A stretch of DNA of 64,000 nt from Vibrio sp. 10N.261.45.E2 (GCF_002875705.1 NZ_MCZZ01000025.1:1-64000), one strand, 5' to 3'. Shown: positions 18,678 to 27,817, numbered from the stretch's first letter. Translations and numbers: made by a program. Notes: a model not told the origin generated them from the letters alone.

Positions 18678-19634
18678 ATGAACACACTTTGGGAACAGTT
18701 TGCGTTTTCGGCGTCAGTAACAGGCCCTATCTGTTTAATGCTGTTTCTTGGTGTGATGCTCAAGCGAATCGGCTTGATCAATGATAATTTCATTGATGTC
18801 GCATCTAAGGTCGTGTTTCAAGTCACCCTACCCGCGATGCTATTTCTAAGTATTGTTCAATCGAATCACAACTTTTCAGCCAGTAGCGCGTTAGTTGCTT
18901 TTGGCGTCATCGCTAACTTTGTCTTTTTCTTGTTCACGATTTTCTCAACCAAGTTGGTATTCAAAGGTTCGAAAGATCAAGGTGTGATTGTCCAAGGTGG
19001 GTTTCGCGCTAATACTGCAATTATCGGCCTCGCCTATGTGGCTAATATCTATGGCAATCAAGGCGTGGCATTGGCGGCTATCTATGTCGCATCCCTAACC
19101 GTGCTATACAACATTCAAGCCGTGATTGCACTGACACCAAAAGGTGAAGACACAGGCGCGAAAGCGATCAAAGTAATCGCTAAGTCGATTACCAAGAACC
19201 CATTGATCATCGCTATTTTCTTAGCGGTCGTCTTCTATGCACTTTCGATTCCTATCCCCAAAATGGTGACTGACGCTGGTCAATACTTTGCTAACATGAC
19301 GTTGCCTTTGGCTCTGCTGTGTACCGGCGGGTCGCTGGATATCAGCTCACTCAAACAAGAAAAATTGTCGACGTGGTTCGCCTCTAGCTACAAGTTAATT
19401 GCCTCACCGTTACTGATTACACTAGCTGCCGGGTATTTAGGATTTGAAGGGCTCGATCTCGGGCTTATCTTCTTAATGAGCGCAGCACCAACAGCGGCGG
19501 CAAGCTACGTTATGGCTCGTGCGATGGGAGGAAACTCAACACTGGCAGCTAACATCATCGCGCTTACTACTGTTGTTTCTCTTATCACTTGTACACTCGG
19601 TATTTTTGTACTTACTGCAATGGATTTAATATAG
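18678..19634 (+). CDS. AEC family transporter
   Basis: 318 aa from ATG 18678, which has AAAGGAAA upstream; the open frame extends 57 bp further without a ribosome site. About ten TM helices are arranged in two halves. The family pattern is seen in GLINDNFIDVASKVVFQVTLPAMLFLSI, GGFRANTAIIGLAYV and LPLALLCTGGSLD. AEC proteins export or exchange small carboxylates and auxin-like compounds; the substrate here cannot be told. The MITE-like element ends only 65 bp upstream and may have replaced or supplied its promoter. Confidence 0.87.
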   Translation: MNTLWEQFAFSASVTGPICLMLFLGVMLKRIGLINDNFIDVASKVVFQVTLPAMLFLSIVQSNHNFSASSALVAFGVIANFVFFLFTIFSTKLVFKGSKDQGVIVQGGFRANTAIIGLAYVANIYGNQGVALAAIYVASLTVLYNIQAVIALTPKGEDTGAKAIKVIAKSITKNPLIIAIFLAVVFYALSIPIPKMVTDAGQYFANMTLPLALLCTGGSLDISSLKQEKLSTWFASSYKLIASPLLITLAAGYLGFEGLDLGLIFLMSAAPTAAASYVMARAMGGNSTLAANIIALTTVVSLITCTLGIFVLTAMDLI

Positions 19635-19757
19635 CTGCGACAGGCTTCAAAAAACCGACACTAGCCTTGAAACAAAGGTCATAAGCCTTGATTTAGGACT
19701 AACTGGTTAGGCATAAAGGCTGCTAGATTTCGTAAAAATTTTACTAAGAGATCTGAT

Positions 19758-20798
19758 ATGTCTTCCGTTCAACATATGCCTTCGCAACACATCGCCAGTA
19801 TCGAATTAGGCCGAGTGATAGCTATCTTGGCGATCATTGGTTTACACGGCCAAATGGCGCTCACTTATTGGCAAATAGATGAAGTGCCTTGGATCGGTTA
19901 TGTGCTCAACCAAACTGCCCGTTTTGCGGTCCCTCTTTTCTTCTTAATTTCCGGTTATCTTATTCAGCCCAAGCTGATTGCATCCCCATGGGAAACCGTC
20001 ATTAATTACTCGAAACCACTGCTTAAGGTTTGGTTAGCATGGAGCATCATTTGCTTAGTGATGCCATTCAACCTCGCGAAGGTAGAAGAGTTTGGCTATC
20101 TAGGTGAGCGCGAAGGTTATTGGGGTTTCTTAATGAACACGCCACTTAACTCTTTCTTAGAGGGCGGTTTGGTGCATTTATGGTTCATTCCAGCTCTGGT
20201 ATGCGCAGTGTTGATCATCTCTCTATTGGTTGAAATGAAGCTCAATAAGCTTCTATTGCCGCTCGCTATTGCGCTGTATGGCTATGGTGTTTTGGCAGGA
20301 AGCTACGCAACGCTAACCGGATTAGAAGCGCCCTTCTTCACGCGTAATGGTCCGTTCTTTAGCACTTTGCTCGTTACCGCTGGCTTTCTGATTCGCCAGC
20401 ACCAATTGCAGCTATCATCAGCAAAAGCGTTGGGCTTACTCGCAATAGGAATGGTCATCCACTTTTCAGAAGCAGCATGGTTAAGCCAATTTGATGTCGC
20501 CTTTAATATTCACGATTTCTTGTTTGGTACCGCTTTGTGGGGGATTGGTGTTTTCATGTGCCTTTTAGCTAATCCCAACATGGGTAACTACGCTTGGGTT
20601 CGTGCCATTTCTAATCGCATGCTGGGTATCTACGTTTGCCACTTACTGATCATTATCTTGCTGTTCAATATCTGTGGAATCTTCGGCATTACAGAATTGG
20701 CAAAAGACATTACGGTATTTTTTGGCACCGTACTGCTGAGTTTCGGCTTGGTCGTTGGTATCGAAAAAACACCACTACGACGCGTACTGCTTCGTTAG
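19758..20798 (+). CDS. Acyltransferase 3 family integral membrane protein
   Basis: 346 aa with about ten TM segments. The N-terminal SIELGRVIAILAIIGLHGQ carries the conserved His of the family (the R-x10-H pattern), and RFAVPLFFLISGYLI is the typical second motif. These enzymes move acyl groups, usually acetyl, across or at the inner membrane onto surface sugars; E. coli WecH/YiaH is the closest type I can suggest. It is monocistronic, in a gene-by-gene stretch, ending at a strong bidirectional terminator. Confidence 0.82.
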   Translation: MSSVQHMPSQHIASIELGRVIAILAIIGLHGQMALTYWQIDEVPWIGYVLNQTARFAVPLFFLISGYLIQPKLIASPWETVINYSKPLLKVWLAWSIICLVMPFNLAKVEEFGYLGEREGYWGFLMNTPLNSFLEGGLVHLWFIPALVCAVLIISLLVEMKLNKLLLPLAIALYGYGVLAGSYATLTGLEAPFFTRNGPFFSTLLVTAGFLIRQHQLQLSSAKALGLLAIGMVIHFSEAAWLSQFDVAFNIHDFLFGTALWGIGVFMCLLANPNMGNYAWVRAISNRMLGIYVCHLLIIILLFNICGIFGITELAKDITVFFGTVLLSFGLVVGIEKTPLRRVLLR

Positions 20799-20846
20799 TA
20801 TTTTCACCTAAAACTGTCGGTTAAATCAGTTTTAAAGAGCAACAAA

Positions 20847-20884
20847 AAAGAAAGGCAAGATAACTGAATATCTTGCCTTTCTTT
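20847..20884. terminator. Bidirectional terminator, acyltransferase / PTPS gene
   Basis: A 16-bp arm AAAGAAAGGCAAGATA pairs perfectly with its complement around ACTGAA, with A- and T-rich ends, between convergent genes. Confidence 0.85.
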
Positions 20885-20920
20885 CATCATATTAGAACTG
20901 AGACTCTCTCTCGTGAGGTG

Positions 20921-21799
20921 TTATCGGAACGCCATCGCGCCTTTACCTACCCCTTCATAAGCCACAATTTGTAGTGATTGGTTTTCTACCAAACTTGGGG
21001 CTACTTGATCCGCAATGTAGCCTGCCAGTAATTCCACCGTGGTATCGGTTGGTAAGATTTCCGTTTCGCTCTTAGCAATCGCTAGCTCAAATTCGCCTTG
21101 TGGCGCTGTGTAGCGGAAGCCATAGTGACTTTCATCATTAACACTGTTCGCTTGTTCACTCAGGTTAAGTGATGAAACTGAAACTTGGTCTTCTTTAGAG
21201 CCTAAGTAAATGTCTTCCCAGCGCTGAGCAAACGCCAGCTCGCGTTGTTCGTCACGCTGGCCATCAACCACAATTTCGACTGGAGAACGGTGACCATGCG
21301 CAATACGTTGGCAATTACCATCATGCTTTTTCAAGCCATGGGTGTAGTGGTAGAACGCGCCATTAATATTTTCATGGCGAAGGGTGATTTCTAACCCGGT
21401 AACGTTGCTTGGTAGATTATTGCGAAGAATGCCATAAACATGAGCAGTTACGCTCTCGGTGGTGATCGCTTCAGCATCAATCAGGCAATAAGCTTCATCA
21501 GGGCAATGTAAGTGAAGGCTCTTGTCACCGCGCAGTACATCAACTTTAGAGTAGCCCGCTTTGCTCGCTTGAAGAACAATTGCAGCGCTTTGCATTGGCA
21601 GTAATAAACGGTGATCAACGTGCTCATCAACGAGCTGTTTGATCTGCTTTTTGACCTTGCTAAAATCCAGCACCATGCTCATTTCATTAAGTTCACCAGA
21701 CATGGTGACATCTAAAATCCAACTATCTCCTACGACCCCTCTGCGTTCACAGATGTATGAAGAATCGATAACGGTAAGGTCTCTTACAAATAGGTTCAA
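20921..21799 (-). CDS. 6-pyruvoyl/6-carboxytetrahydropterin synthase family protein, tandem repeat
   Basis: 292 aa, about twice a normal QueD. Repeat 1 (residues about 1-148) retains the DF...K...VDHRLLLP segment (Asp62, His63 of the catalytic relay), but where QueD has HGH it has VGDS. Repeat 2 (about 148-292) retains the zinc and catalytic Cys residues (His154, Cys163, His168, His170 in GNCQRIAHGH) but lacks the LDH segment. One complete active site could therefore form only by combining the repeats. QueD makes a queuosine precursor; the role here is uncertain and no other queuosine gene is nearby. Confidence 0.75.
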   Translation of the reverse strand: MNLFVRDLTVIDSSYICERRGVVGDSWILDVTMSGELNEMSMVLDFSKVKKQIKQLVDEHVDHRLLLPMQSAAIVLQASKAGYSKVDVLRGDKSLHLHCPDEAYCLIDAEAITTESVTAHVYGILRNNLPSNVTGLEITLRHENINGAFYHYTHGLKKHDGNCQRIAHGHRSPVEIVVDGQRDEQRELAFAQRWEDIYLGSKEDQVSVSSLNLSEQANSVNDESHYGFRYTAPQGEFELAIAKSETEILPTDTTVELLAGYIADQVAPSLVENQSLQIVAYEGVGKGAMAFR

Positions 21800-22030
21800 G
21801 TTGAACTCCTTAATACTTTAATGAGATACGGGAGGCTGAATAATGTTCAGCAGGCACTTCGTCTCATTGGTGTCTAGATAAAATAGGACGGGCAGGATGT
21901 TACAATGAGCTTATAAAGTCCACCTTTTTACACCCTCTTCCGATAAAAGAACAAACTACATACAACTTCCGCTAAAACTTAGACCAGCACGATGCGAATA
22001 GCCATAAACCGAGTGAGGTTGCCCGACGCA

Positions 22031-22855
22031 TCACGACACATTTTGCTTTAACCAAAGACGCGGTGATACGCCAGCAACATGTTGAAAAGCGCGAGAGAAC
22101 CCTGAATAACTATTGTAACCCACTTCATCAGCGACCCAATTGATGGGCTTATTTTGCAATAACAGAGATTGAGCCACAGAGACTCGCCACTTTTGCACAT
22201 AGTCACCCGGCGTCTCACCCACTTCTCGTTTGAATGCTTCAATAAACTGAGTGCGAGACATCGCGGCCAATGACGCCATTTGCTCTATCGAAAAGTGGCG
22301 AGCAGGCATTAGATGAATCGCAGTAACGACCGGAGCAAGCCGCGGATGAGCAAGCGCAGAAAATACGCCTTGATCGATCTGCTGTTGTTCAATGAGATGG
22401 CGGAAAATCAAAGCCATCAAGGCGTCACTCAACTTGTCCATTAGATATTGTTGCCCCGATGAATCTTGGCTCGACTCTCGAAATAGCACCTCTATCACTG
22501 GCATTAAGTTAGGTGCATCCGCAAACGGAATGACTATCACGTCAGGCAAAGCCGACAATAAAGGATTCATTTGCCCTGAACGATATTCGACATTCGCACA
22601 CACAACCTCTGCGCCGTCTCCCACGCCTTCAATCACATGTGGTGTGCTATTTGGAAGGTAAACAATGCAGGGCTGTGACAGCTGCTTGGACTCCGTGTAC
22701 GCGCTAGACAAGGTCAACTCACCCGCGCTCAATACATGAAGATGCCCTTCTTTACCTTGTAGCGGCTTAAATGACGACACTCCGCACAAATTGCCAGAAT
22801 AGAAAACACCGGTACGTATTGAAAAGTGTTCCATTAGTTGTGAAAGCAGATCCAT
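22031..22855 (-). CDS. AraC family transcriptional regulator
   Basis: 274 aa. The N-terminal cupin (Cupin_6 type, about residues 10-150) contains HLHVLSAGELTL and CIVYLPNSTPHVIEG. Two C-terminal HTH motifs follow: FSIEQMASLAAMSRTQFIEAFKREVGETPGDYVQKWR and PINWVADEVGYNSYSGFSRAFQHVAGVSPRLW. GGAGG precedes the ATG. It is divergent from a YHS-domain gene only 110 bp away and is the obvious candidate regulator of it. Confidence 0.88.
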   Translation of the reverse strand: MDLLSQLMEHFSIRTGVFYSGNLCGVSSFKPLQGKEGHLHVLSAGELTLSSAYTESKQLSQPCIVYLPNSTPHVIEGVGDGAEVVCANVEYRSGQMNPLLSALPDVIVIPFADAPNLMPVIEVLFRESSQDSSGQQYLMDKLSDALMALIFRHLIEQQQIDQGVFSALAHPRLAPVVTAIHLMPARHFSIEQMASLAAMSRTQFIEAFKREVGETPGDYVQKWRVSVAQSLLLQNKPINWVADEVGYNSYSGFSRAFQHVAGVSPRLWLKQNVS

Positions 22856-22965
22856 GCATCCTCCGAACGATTCGCTTACTTTTAAGTTCTTTTGTCCCTC
22901 TATAGACCGGACGAGTGGGCTAAATTATTTCAAACAAGATAACCAACACTGACAAGGAACTTGAA

Positions 22966-23490
<525 letters not shown>

Positions 23491-23521
23491 GCCTACAGAT
23501 CTTATCCATTGCCCATTAATA

Positions 23522-23551
23522 AAAACGGAAGCGACTAAACGCTTCCGTTTT
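23522..23551 (+). terminator. Rho-independent terminator after the YHS gene
   Basis: AAAACGGAAGCG pairs perfectly with CGCTTCCGTTTT around ACTAAA. Confidence 0.88.
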
Positions 23552-23660
23552 CATTTTGGCTTTCCCCAAATAGGTAAACACAAAGCGATTAGTCACACGT
23601 ACAAAGCTCATTTTTATTCTATACTCCTAGCAGATAAGCTTTTCTTTTTATGGAAGAATA

Positions 23661-24296
23661 ATGATATTACCTAGGATATTGGTACTCGGGCTCTTCACCC
23701 TATCAACACTGACTTATGCCAACCCGTGGCAGTTCATCAAAAGTGAAGATGGCATCATGATTGATAAAAGAGCACACAGTGAAGGCTTAGTCGAAATACG
23801 AGCACAAATGCAAACGCCCACCACTTACTCCGGTTTTTTGTTGTTACTGGAAGACAGCGAAAACGTGCCAAACTGGATCGATAATGTCTCGCAAAGTCGT
23901 GTGTTGATGCAGATATCTGAAACTGAAAACATCGTCTATACCCAGTTCAAAGCACCGTGGCCTGCTAGAAATCGCGATATGGTGACCTATTCAAAATACA
24001 GCATCGAAGATGGGCAGTTTGTTTTGTCGATAAAGGACGCATCGAACTACTTGGCGAAAGAATCAGGGTACATTCGAATCTACGATGTGGACGCACTTTG
24101 GACACTGCAACCACTGACTAATGGCAATACCTACATCACCTACACCGCGTATGCAAACGCAGGTGGCATCTTGCCAAATTGGTTGATGAACAAGTTATCG
24201 ATAGGCAGTGCACTGAGCACGTTCAAGGGGCTAAAAGAACAGTTACCAAAGTACCAAGGTCAACAACACCCTAACCTGCCAAGTGAGTCTCGCTAG
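23661..24296 (+). CDS. Exported START domain-containing protein
   Basis: 211 aa with a signal peptide (about residues 1-20, ending TYA). The remainder matches the bacterial START/SRPBCC lipid-binding fold: NPWQFIKSEDGIMIDKR, VPNWIDNVSQSRVL, APWPARNRDMVTYSKY and GGILPNWLMNKLS. These domains bind a hydrophobic ligand; none is known for this one. GGAAGAAT precedes the ATG. It converges with a two-gene minus-strand unit, with no obvious terminator between. Confidence 0.83.
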   Translation: MILPRILVLGLFTLSTLTYANPWQFIKSEDGIMIDKRAHSEGLVEIRAQMQTPTTYSGFLLLLEDSENVPNWIDNVSQSRVLMQISETENIVYTQFKAPWPARNRDMVTYSKYSIEDGQFVLSIKDASNYLAKESGYIRIYDVDALWTLQPLTNGNTYITYTAYANAGGILPNWLMNKLSIGSALSTFKGLKEQLPKYQGQQHPNLPSESR

Positions 24297-24337
24297 CGGT
24301 ATAAGTAGATGGGAAATAGGGAAAGTAAGATTAAGAG

Positions 24338-24862
24338 CTATGGCCTTCTAGCGAGATCGCGCGCTAAGATAAGCGCCAAACCAAATACCTGCAGAAACAA
24401 GGCAATGTTCTTGTAGAAAGCCATTTTCTCATCAAGCCTTTGGATTAACTCAACCAAGGTCAAGTTATCCAGATAATAGTCATCGATTCGAGTTCGTTGG
24501 GCTTCTTGGGCACTGTTTATCAGTGTCATCAGTTTCGGTAAATTACCCAAAGAGATACTTGGCACTTCGCTAGTCACCCAACGCTTAAGTTGTCCACGTA
24601 GAGCTTCATCGAGAACAGAGGTAGGCTGCACCGTTTCTGGTTTATCAAGGTGAATCAGGATCGCCTCACGCTTGCGCTCTAGGGTTTCAATCGTATTCCA
24701 AGCAAGCTGTATTGAGTACACATTGCCGTATTTTCGGTCGTTGTATTCCGCTTTCTCAGCTTCGATTTTATCGAGCACCAAGCTCGACATGACAATCGCC
24801 ATGATGTTGAGTATCAAGCCTGCGAGGACAATCGCCCAAGCAGGAGGAAGGCGCAACGCCAT
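24338..24862 (-). CDS. Conserved membrane protein, unknown function
   Basis: 174 aa. TM helices near both ends (PPAWAIVLAGLILNIMAIVMSSLVL at about 6-30 and IALFLQVFGLALILARDL at about 152-170) enclose a charged, largely helical region of about 120 residues, which would be periplasmic if both termini are cytoplasmic. I do not recognise the family. GGGAGC precedes the ATG and overlaps the stop of the MAPEG gene 8 bp upstream, so the two are cotranscribed and perhaps functionally linked. Confidence 0.75.
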   Translation of the reverse strand: MALRLPPAWAIVLAGLILNIMAIVMSSLVLDKIEAEKAEYNDRKYGNVYSIQLAWNTIETLERKREAILIHLDKPETVQPTSVLDEALRGQLKRWVTSEVPSISLGNLPKLMTLINSAQEAQRTRIDDYYLDNLTLVELIQRLDEKMAFYKNIALFLQVFGLALILARDLARRP

Positions 24863-24870
24863 AATGCTCC

Positions 24871-25260
24871 CTAGAACATTTTATCAAAAGGTAGGTAAGC
24901 TAAGTTTAGGACAATCAAAGAGATCATACAGATAAGCGTTAACACCATCCCCACTTTTCGACCTTTGAAATTCTTCGCTAAGATCCCTTTCGCATGAATC
25001 ACACGGCCCAAAATAAACGCGACACCAATAACATGAATCAGCCACACACCGGCACCGTTCATCTCTAACAATCCCATCAAAATTACCGTGATTGGGATGT
25101 AATCCATTGCGTGACTTTGTGCCGAACGTGCTATCTGTAACGACTCAACACCACCATCGGCATGAGCAACCAGATTGATGCGCCTTTGCTTAATCACCTC
25201 AATCGCCAACCAAATCATTACGACCGTCAGCAAGGCTGCGTAAAGTGCTGTAACCATCAT
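24871..25260 (-). CDS. MAPEG family protein
   Basis: 129 aa with four TM helices. The family core is seen in VIKQRRINLVAHADGGVESLQIARSAQSHAMDYIPI (the glutathione-binding R/N-rich loop between helices 1 and 2) and GRVIHAKGI. MAPEG members are glutathione-dependent transferases or peroxidases in eicosanoid and glutathione metabolism; bacterial members are mostly uncharacterised. AGGGAAAT precedes tandem ATG codons. It is first in a two-gene unit. Confidence 0.88.
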   Translation of the reverse strand: MMVTALYAALLTVVMIWLAIEVIKQRRINLVAHADGGVESLQIARSAQSHAMDYIPITVILMGLLEMNGAGVWLIHVIGVAFILGRVIHAKGILAKNFKGRKVGMVLTLICMISLIVLNLAYLPFDKMF

Positions 25261-25350
25261 ATTTCCCTATTATTTTGTGTTTACTCAGTGTTCTTTCTTA
25301 ATCTGATCGACAACACCCGCCGAGATAAATGAAAATCGCGCCCGAGCACT

Positions 25351-25368
25351 TGTAAGAGATCTCTCACA
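25351..25368. promoter_or_regulatory. VarA/GacA (UvrY) box upstream of csrB
   Basis: TGTAAGAGATCTCTCACA matches the GacA consensus TGTAAG-N6-CTTACA with one mismatch, centred about 170 bp upstream of the csrB start. A further half-site repeating GTAAGAGATC begins at 25375, 23 bp on. Confidence 0.8.
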
Positions 25369-25493
25369 CCGAACGTAAGAGATCACAATCAAGCTTCGCA
25401 GAAAATTCCTAAAATACAAACCCAAGCCCTTGTTTTGTATGAATCCACGCATCTTTCTTTCGATTAGTGGGTACATTTATTTCTTGAGGTGGA

Positions 25494-25522
25494 TTGTGAG
25501 TAAAGCCTCTACGGTGTTTAAT
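25494..25522 (+). promoter_or_regulatory. csrB promoter
   Basis: A -35 TTGTGA (25494-25499) and -10 TTTAAT (25517-25522) with a 17-bp spacer place the start at about 25529, which is the conserved csrB 5' end. Confidence 0.7.
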
Positions 25523-25528
25523 ACACAT

Positions 25529-25841
25529 GTCGACAGGGAGTTGGCAGGAACAGGAAAAAGCCTAACGGATTAGGTATCTTCAGGATGAAGATTTGATGGC
25601 TTAGGATGAGTTATCAGCAAGGAAGTTACGCTCTAGGATAGAGTCACTTGTCAGTGATGATGAGTTAGCAAGGACACCGCTAGGATGGCGATGAATTGGA
25701 TAGGTTAAAGGATTTAGCCACGTCAAGGAACGATGCAGGGAGCACCAGTTACCTATTGAAAGATAAGTAACGCGCAGTAGCAGGATGGCTACGAAAAGAA
25801 TAGACCCCGTTTGGTGAAAGCCAAACGGGGTTTCCTTTTTT
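25529..25841 (+). ncRNA. csrB: CsrB-type small RNA (CsrA-sequestering)
   Basis: About 313 nt. The 5' end GTCGACAGGGAGT is the same as that of E. coli csrB. About fifteen GGA motifs follow, many as AGGATG or AAGGA in small hairpin loops, the pattern that titrates CsrA. It ends in a terminator hairpin ACCCCGTTTGG/CCAAACGGGGT with a T-rich tail. In vibrios VarS/VarA drives several csr RNAs; a VarA-type box lies upstream. There is no substantial open frame in it. Confidence 0.94.
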
Positions 25842-25858
25842 GTAACGTCTAAAAGCTA

Positions 25859-25879
25859 TTAACAGCTAACAGTTAACAA
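25859..25879. repeat. Degenerate heptamer repeat (TTAACAG-like)x3
   Basis: TTAACAG, CTAACAG, TTAACAA in tandem, 12 bp beyond the yjiG stop codon. It appears to be a decayed member of the class at 12351, 23441 and 47957. Confidence 0.5.
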
Positions 25880-25891
25880 TCAAAAGTCACG

Positions 25892-26359
25892 TTACAAAAT
25901 AATGTTCATCAAGAACATTGCACCAAATGCATTCAATACCGAAATCGCGATCATTACTGGGATGTAACGACCTTCAGTACCGATTGGTCCCATGATACGA
26001 CCCATGTATTGCACCTGAGAACCCATCAAGTAGATAGCGGGTGCCAAGATGGCAATATGGGTGCCATTCAAAATGCCTTGGTCAAACAGTGTGATAACCA
26101 CACCCACAGCACCACCCATCGACATCCACGCGCCAATCAATACCGCTGCCGCTTCGCCAGGTAAACCAAATACTGCCATGATTGGGGCAAACACGCTGCC
26201 CATCAAATCCAGCGCACCGGTGATCTGCAATGCCTTAATGATCACAAATGCCATCAGAACATTCGGTACTGTAGAGGTCGTTGCAATAACCCAGCCTTTC
26301 TTAGCACCTTCAACGAAAATATCAGTAACCATTGGTATCTTTGCTTTAACTTCGCTCAT
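25892..26359 (-). CDS. yjiG: YjiG family inner-membrane protein
   Basis: 155 aa with four or five TM segments and a Gly-rich GAWMSMGGAVGVVITLFDQG motif of the nucleoside-recognition (Gate/SpmB) family. Such proteins occur as a pair with YjiH. The pair's substrate is unknown. Its ATG overlaps the yjiH stop as TAATG, so the two are translationally coupled. The csrB RNA converges on it. Confidence 0.87.
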   Translation of the reverse strand: MSEVKAKIPMVTDIFVEGAKKGWVIATTSTVPNVLMAFVIIKALQITGALDLMGSVFAPIMAVFGLPGEAAAVLIGAWMSMGGAVGVVITLFDQGILNGTHIAILAPAIYLMGSQVQYMGRIMGPIGTEGRYIPVMIAISVLNAFGAMFLMNIIL

Positions 26360-27096
26360 TATGCTACTTCCTCTTCCAGTTTTTGTTCTTTGTCTGATTT
26401 TGGTTTGTCTTCTTTGCCTTCGGTAATGTTCAGGTAAATACGGAAAAGGTTCGCGCCAACGAACTTAAAGATGAACATCACAGCGACAGCAAGACCAATT
26501 GACGATGTCACTGCTAAAGAGCCGTCCATCGCGGTGAGAGTGAACAGCACCGCACCTGAAGAGAAAAAGTTAACGATAGCCGCACCCGCCGTAAACTGGA
26601 ACATGGTGAACACATCAGTTTCACGCTTAGTCAGGTGCCCTTCGTCTTTCAACTGACGTGTCATCGCAGCACCAGCATCAGTACTTTGTAGCGAAGCGAT
26701 CAGTGCTAAGCCTGAGTTACCCGGAATGCCCATCAGAGGGCGAAGTAGAGGTGTCAGCAGTTTACGTGCTGCATCCAGTGCACCGTAATGCTCAAGCACG
26801 TTGATCATACCCAGAGCAAACATCACGGTCGGGATAAGTGTCAAAGCAAAAATGAAACCGTCGCGTGCACCACTACCGCCTTTACCACGCAGTGACGTCG
26901 TTGCCGCTTGAATACCGTCGGCCGTTTCACTCACATCGTAAGCGACCTTACCGAATGAACCGTTGAGCGTTGTAAAATCGAACACCCCATACCATTCATT
27001 GGATTGCATTAAGCCTGAAAAGAAAACAATCGCGAATGCGAGTGCGATATAGCTGCCAATCGTAACTTTACGATCGGTTTTGGTTGGATTAGTCAT
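26359..27096 (-). CDS. yjiH: YjiH family inner-membrane protein (Gate domain)
   Basis: 245 aa. The SpmA/Gate-type core is LIPTVMFALGMINVLEHYGALDAARKLLTPLLRPLMGIPG followed by ALIASLQSTDAGAAMTRQL. The C-terminus is very charged (KEDKPKSDKEQKLEEE) and cytoplasmic. It forms a transporter-like pair with YjiG; some relatives are near dipeptide or amino-acid catabolic genes, but no such gene is here. GAGG precedes the ATG. Upstream is a 523-bp divergent region with a VarA-type palindrome. Confidence 0.87.
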   Translation of the reverse strand: MTNPTKTDRKVTIGSYIALAFAIVFFSGLMQSNEWYGVFDFTTLNGSFGKVAYDVSETADGIQAATTSLRGKGGSGARDGFIFALTLIPTVMFALGMINVLEHYGALDAARKLLTPLLRPLMGIPGNSGLALIASLQSTDAGAAMTRQLKDEGHLTKRETDVFTMFQFTAGAAIVNFFSSGAVLFTLTAMDGSLAVTSSIGLAVAVMFIFKFVGANLFRIYLNITEGKEDKPKSDKEQKLEEEVA

Positions 27097-27394
27097 AAGG
27101 ACCTCTATACATCTCGTTTATGTGGAACAGAACACGTATAGATAGTGCAAACTAATAAGCGAAAGGTTAATGACCAAAATCAAATAGCGTATCGGTTTGA
27201 ATAAAAGAAACACAGCAACATATAAAACTGTGATTTGGATTTAAAATCAGAGTTATACGCTAAATAATTTAGAATATTTCACATACAAAACTAAACAAAT
27301 ATTGCCTCAAAAACGCAACCAAAAATGCACACAATCACCACGCAACTCTGGCTTCTAGTGAGAAGTCTTTACCTAGTGCGATCTCTGATAATGT

Positions 27395-27412
27395 TGTAAG
27401 AGATCTCTTACA
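27395..27412. promoter_or_regulatory. Perfect VarA/GacA-type palindrome between yjiH and a 59-aa gene
   Basis: TGTAAGAGATCTCTTACA is a perfect 18-bp palindrome and a perfect match to TGTAAG-N6-CTTACA. It differs from the csrB box at one base. A further GATCTC half-site is at 27380-27385. A TATAAT hexamer at 27441-27446 on the plus strand suggests a promoter about 45-50 bp downstream, toward the 59-aa gene. The rest of 27097-27619 shows only AT-rich promoter-like DNA. Confidence 0.7.
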
Positions 27413-27619
27413 TAATTTTTTTGTTCAATTTTAATTCGATTATAATACAAACACTTAAAAGGTGATTTCGCTTCCAAAATGCAACCGTTTGCTCGTCATT
27501 GATTGAGTTTTGAGCTAAGCCCAAACAGTGAGCCATTTTATAAAGAATTTGAGCTTGATTCGAAATTCCAACTCTCAGAGGTGCTATAGACTTCGCGCAG
27601 CCAATATAGAAGGAAAACG

Positions 27620-27799
27620 GTGATTACTATGGAAATGAAAACGCTTAAATATCAAGTAATGGGCAAAGGCATGTGGATCACTGCAACGGTATCTCGCGTA
27701 GTAGCGGACAAACTTGCGCTTGAATATCAATCCTATGGCTGGCCTGTTGAAGTATGTGCTGCAGAACAAACACTGACGTTTGATCTTAATGCTGCATAA
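27620..27799 (+). CDS. Small conserved-looking protein, unknown function
   Basis: 59 aa from GTG 27620, which has AAGGAAAA about 6 bp upstream; the in-frame ATG at 27629 is too far from it. The sequence includes LKYQVMGKGMWITATVSRVVADKLA and ends TLTFDLNAA, looking like a compact beta-alpha-beta fold. No family is recognised. A gene is supported by the ribosome site, codon use like its neighbours, a TATAAT upstream and a terminator 19 bp downstream. Confidence 0.65.
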   Translation: MITMEMKTLKYQVMGKGMWITATVSRVVADKLALEYQSYGWPVEVCAAEQTLTFDLNAA

Positions 27800-27817
27800 T
27801 ATTGGCAATTTCGAATA

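Noticed and set aside
25285..25476. 63-codon minus-strand frame upstream of csrB
   Set aside because: It overlaps the VarA box and csrB promoter region; basic, low-complexity translation typical of non-coding DNA.
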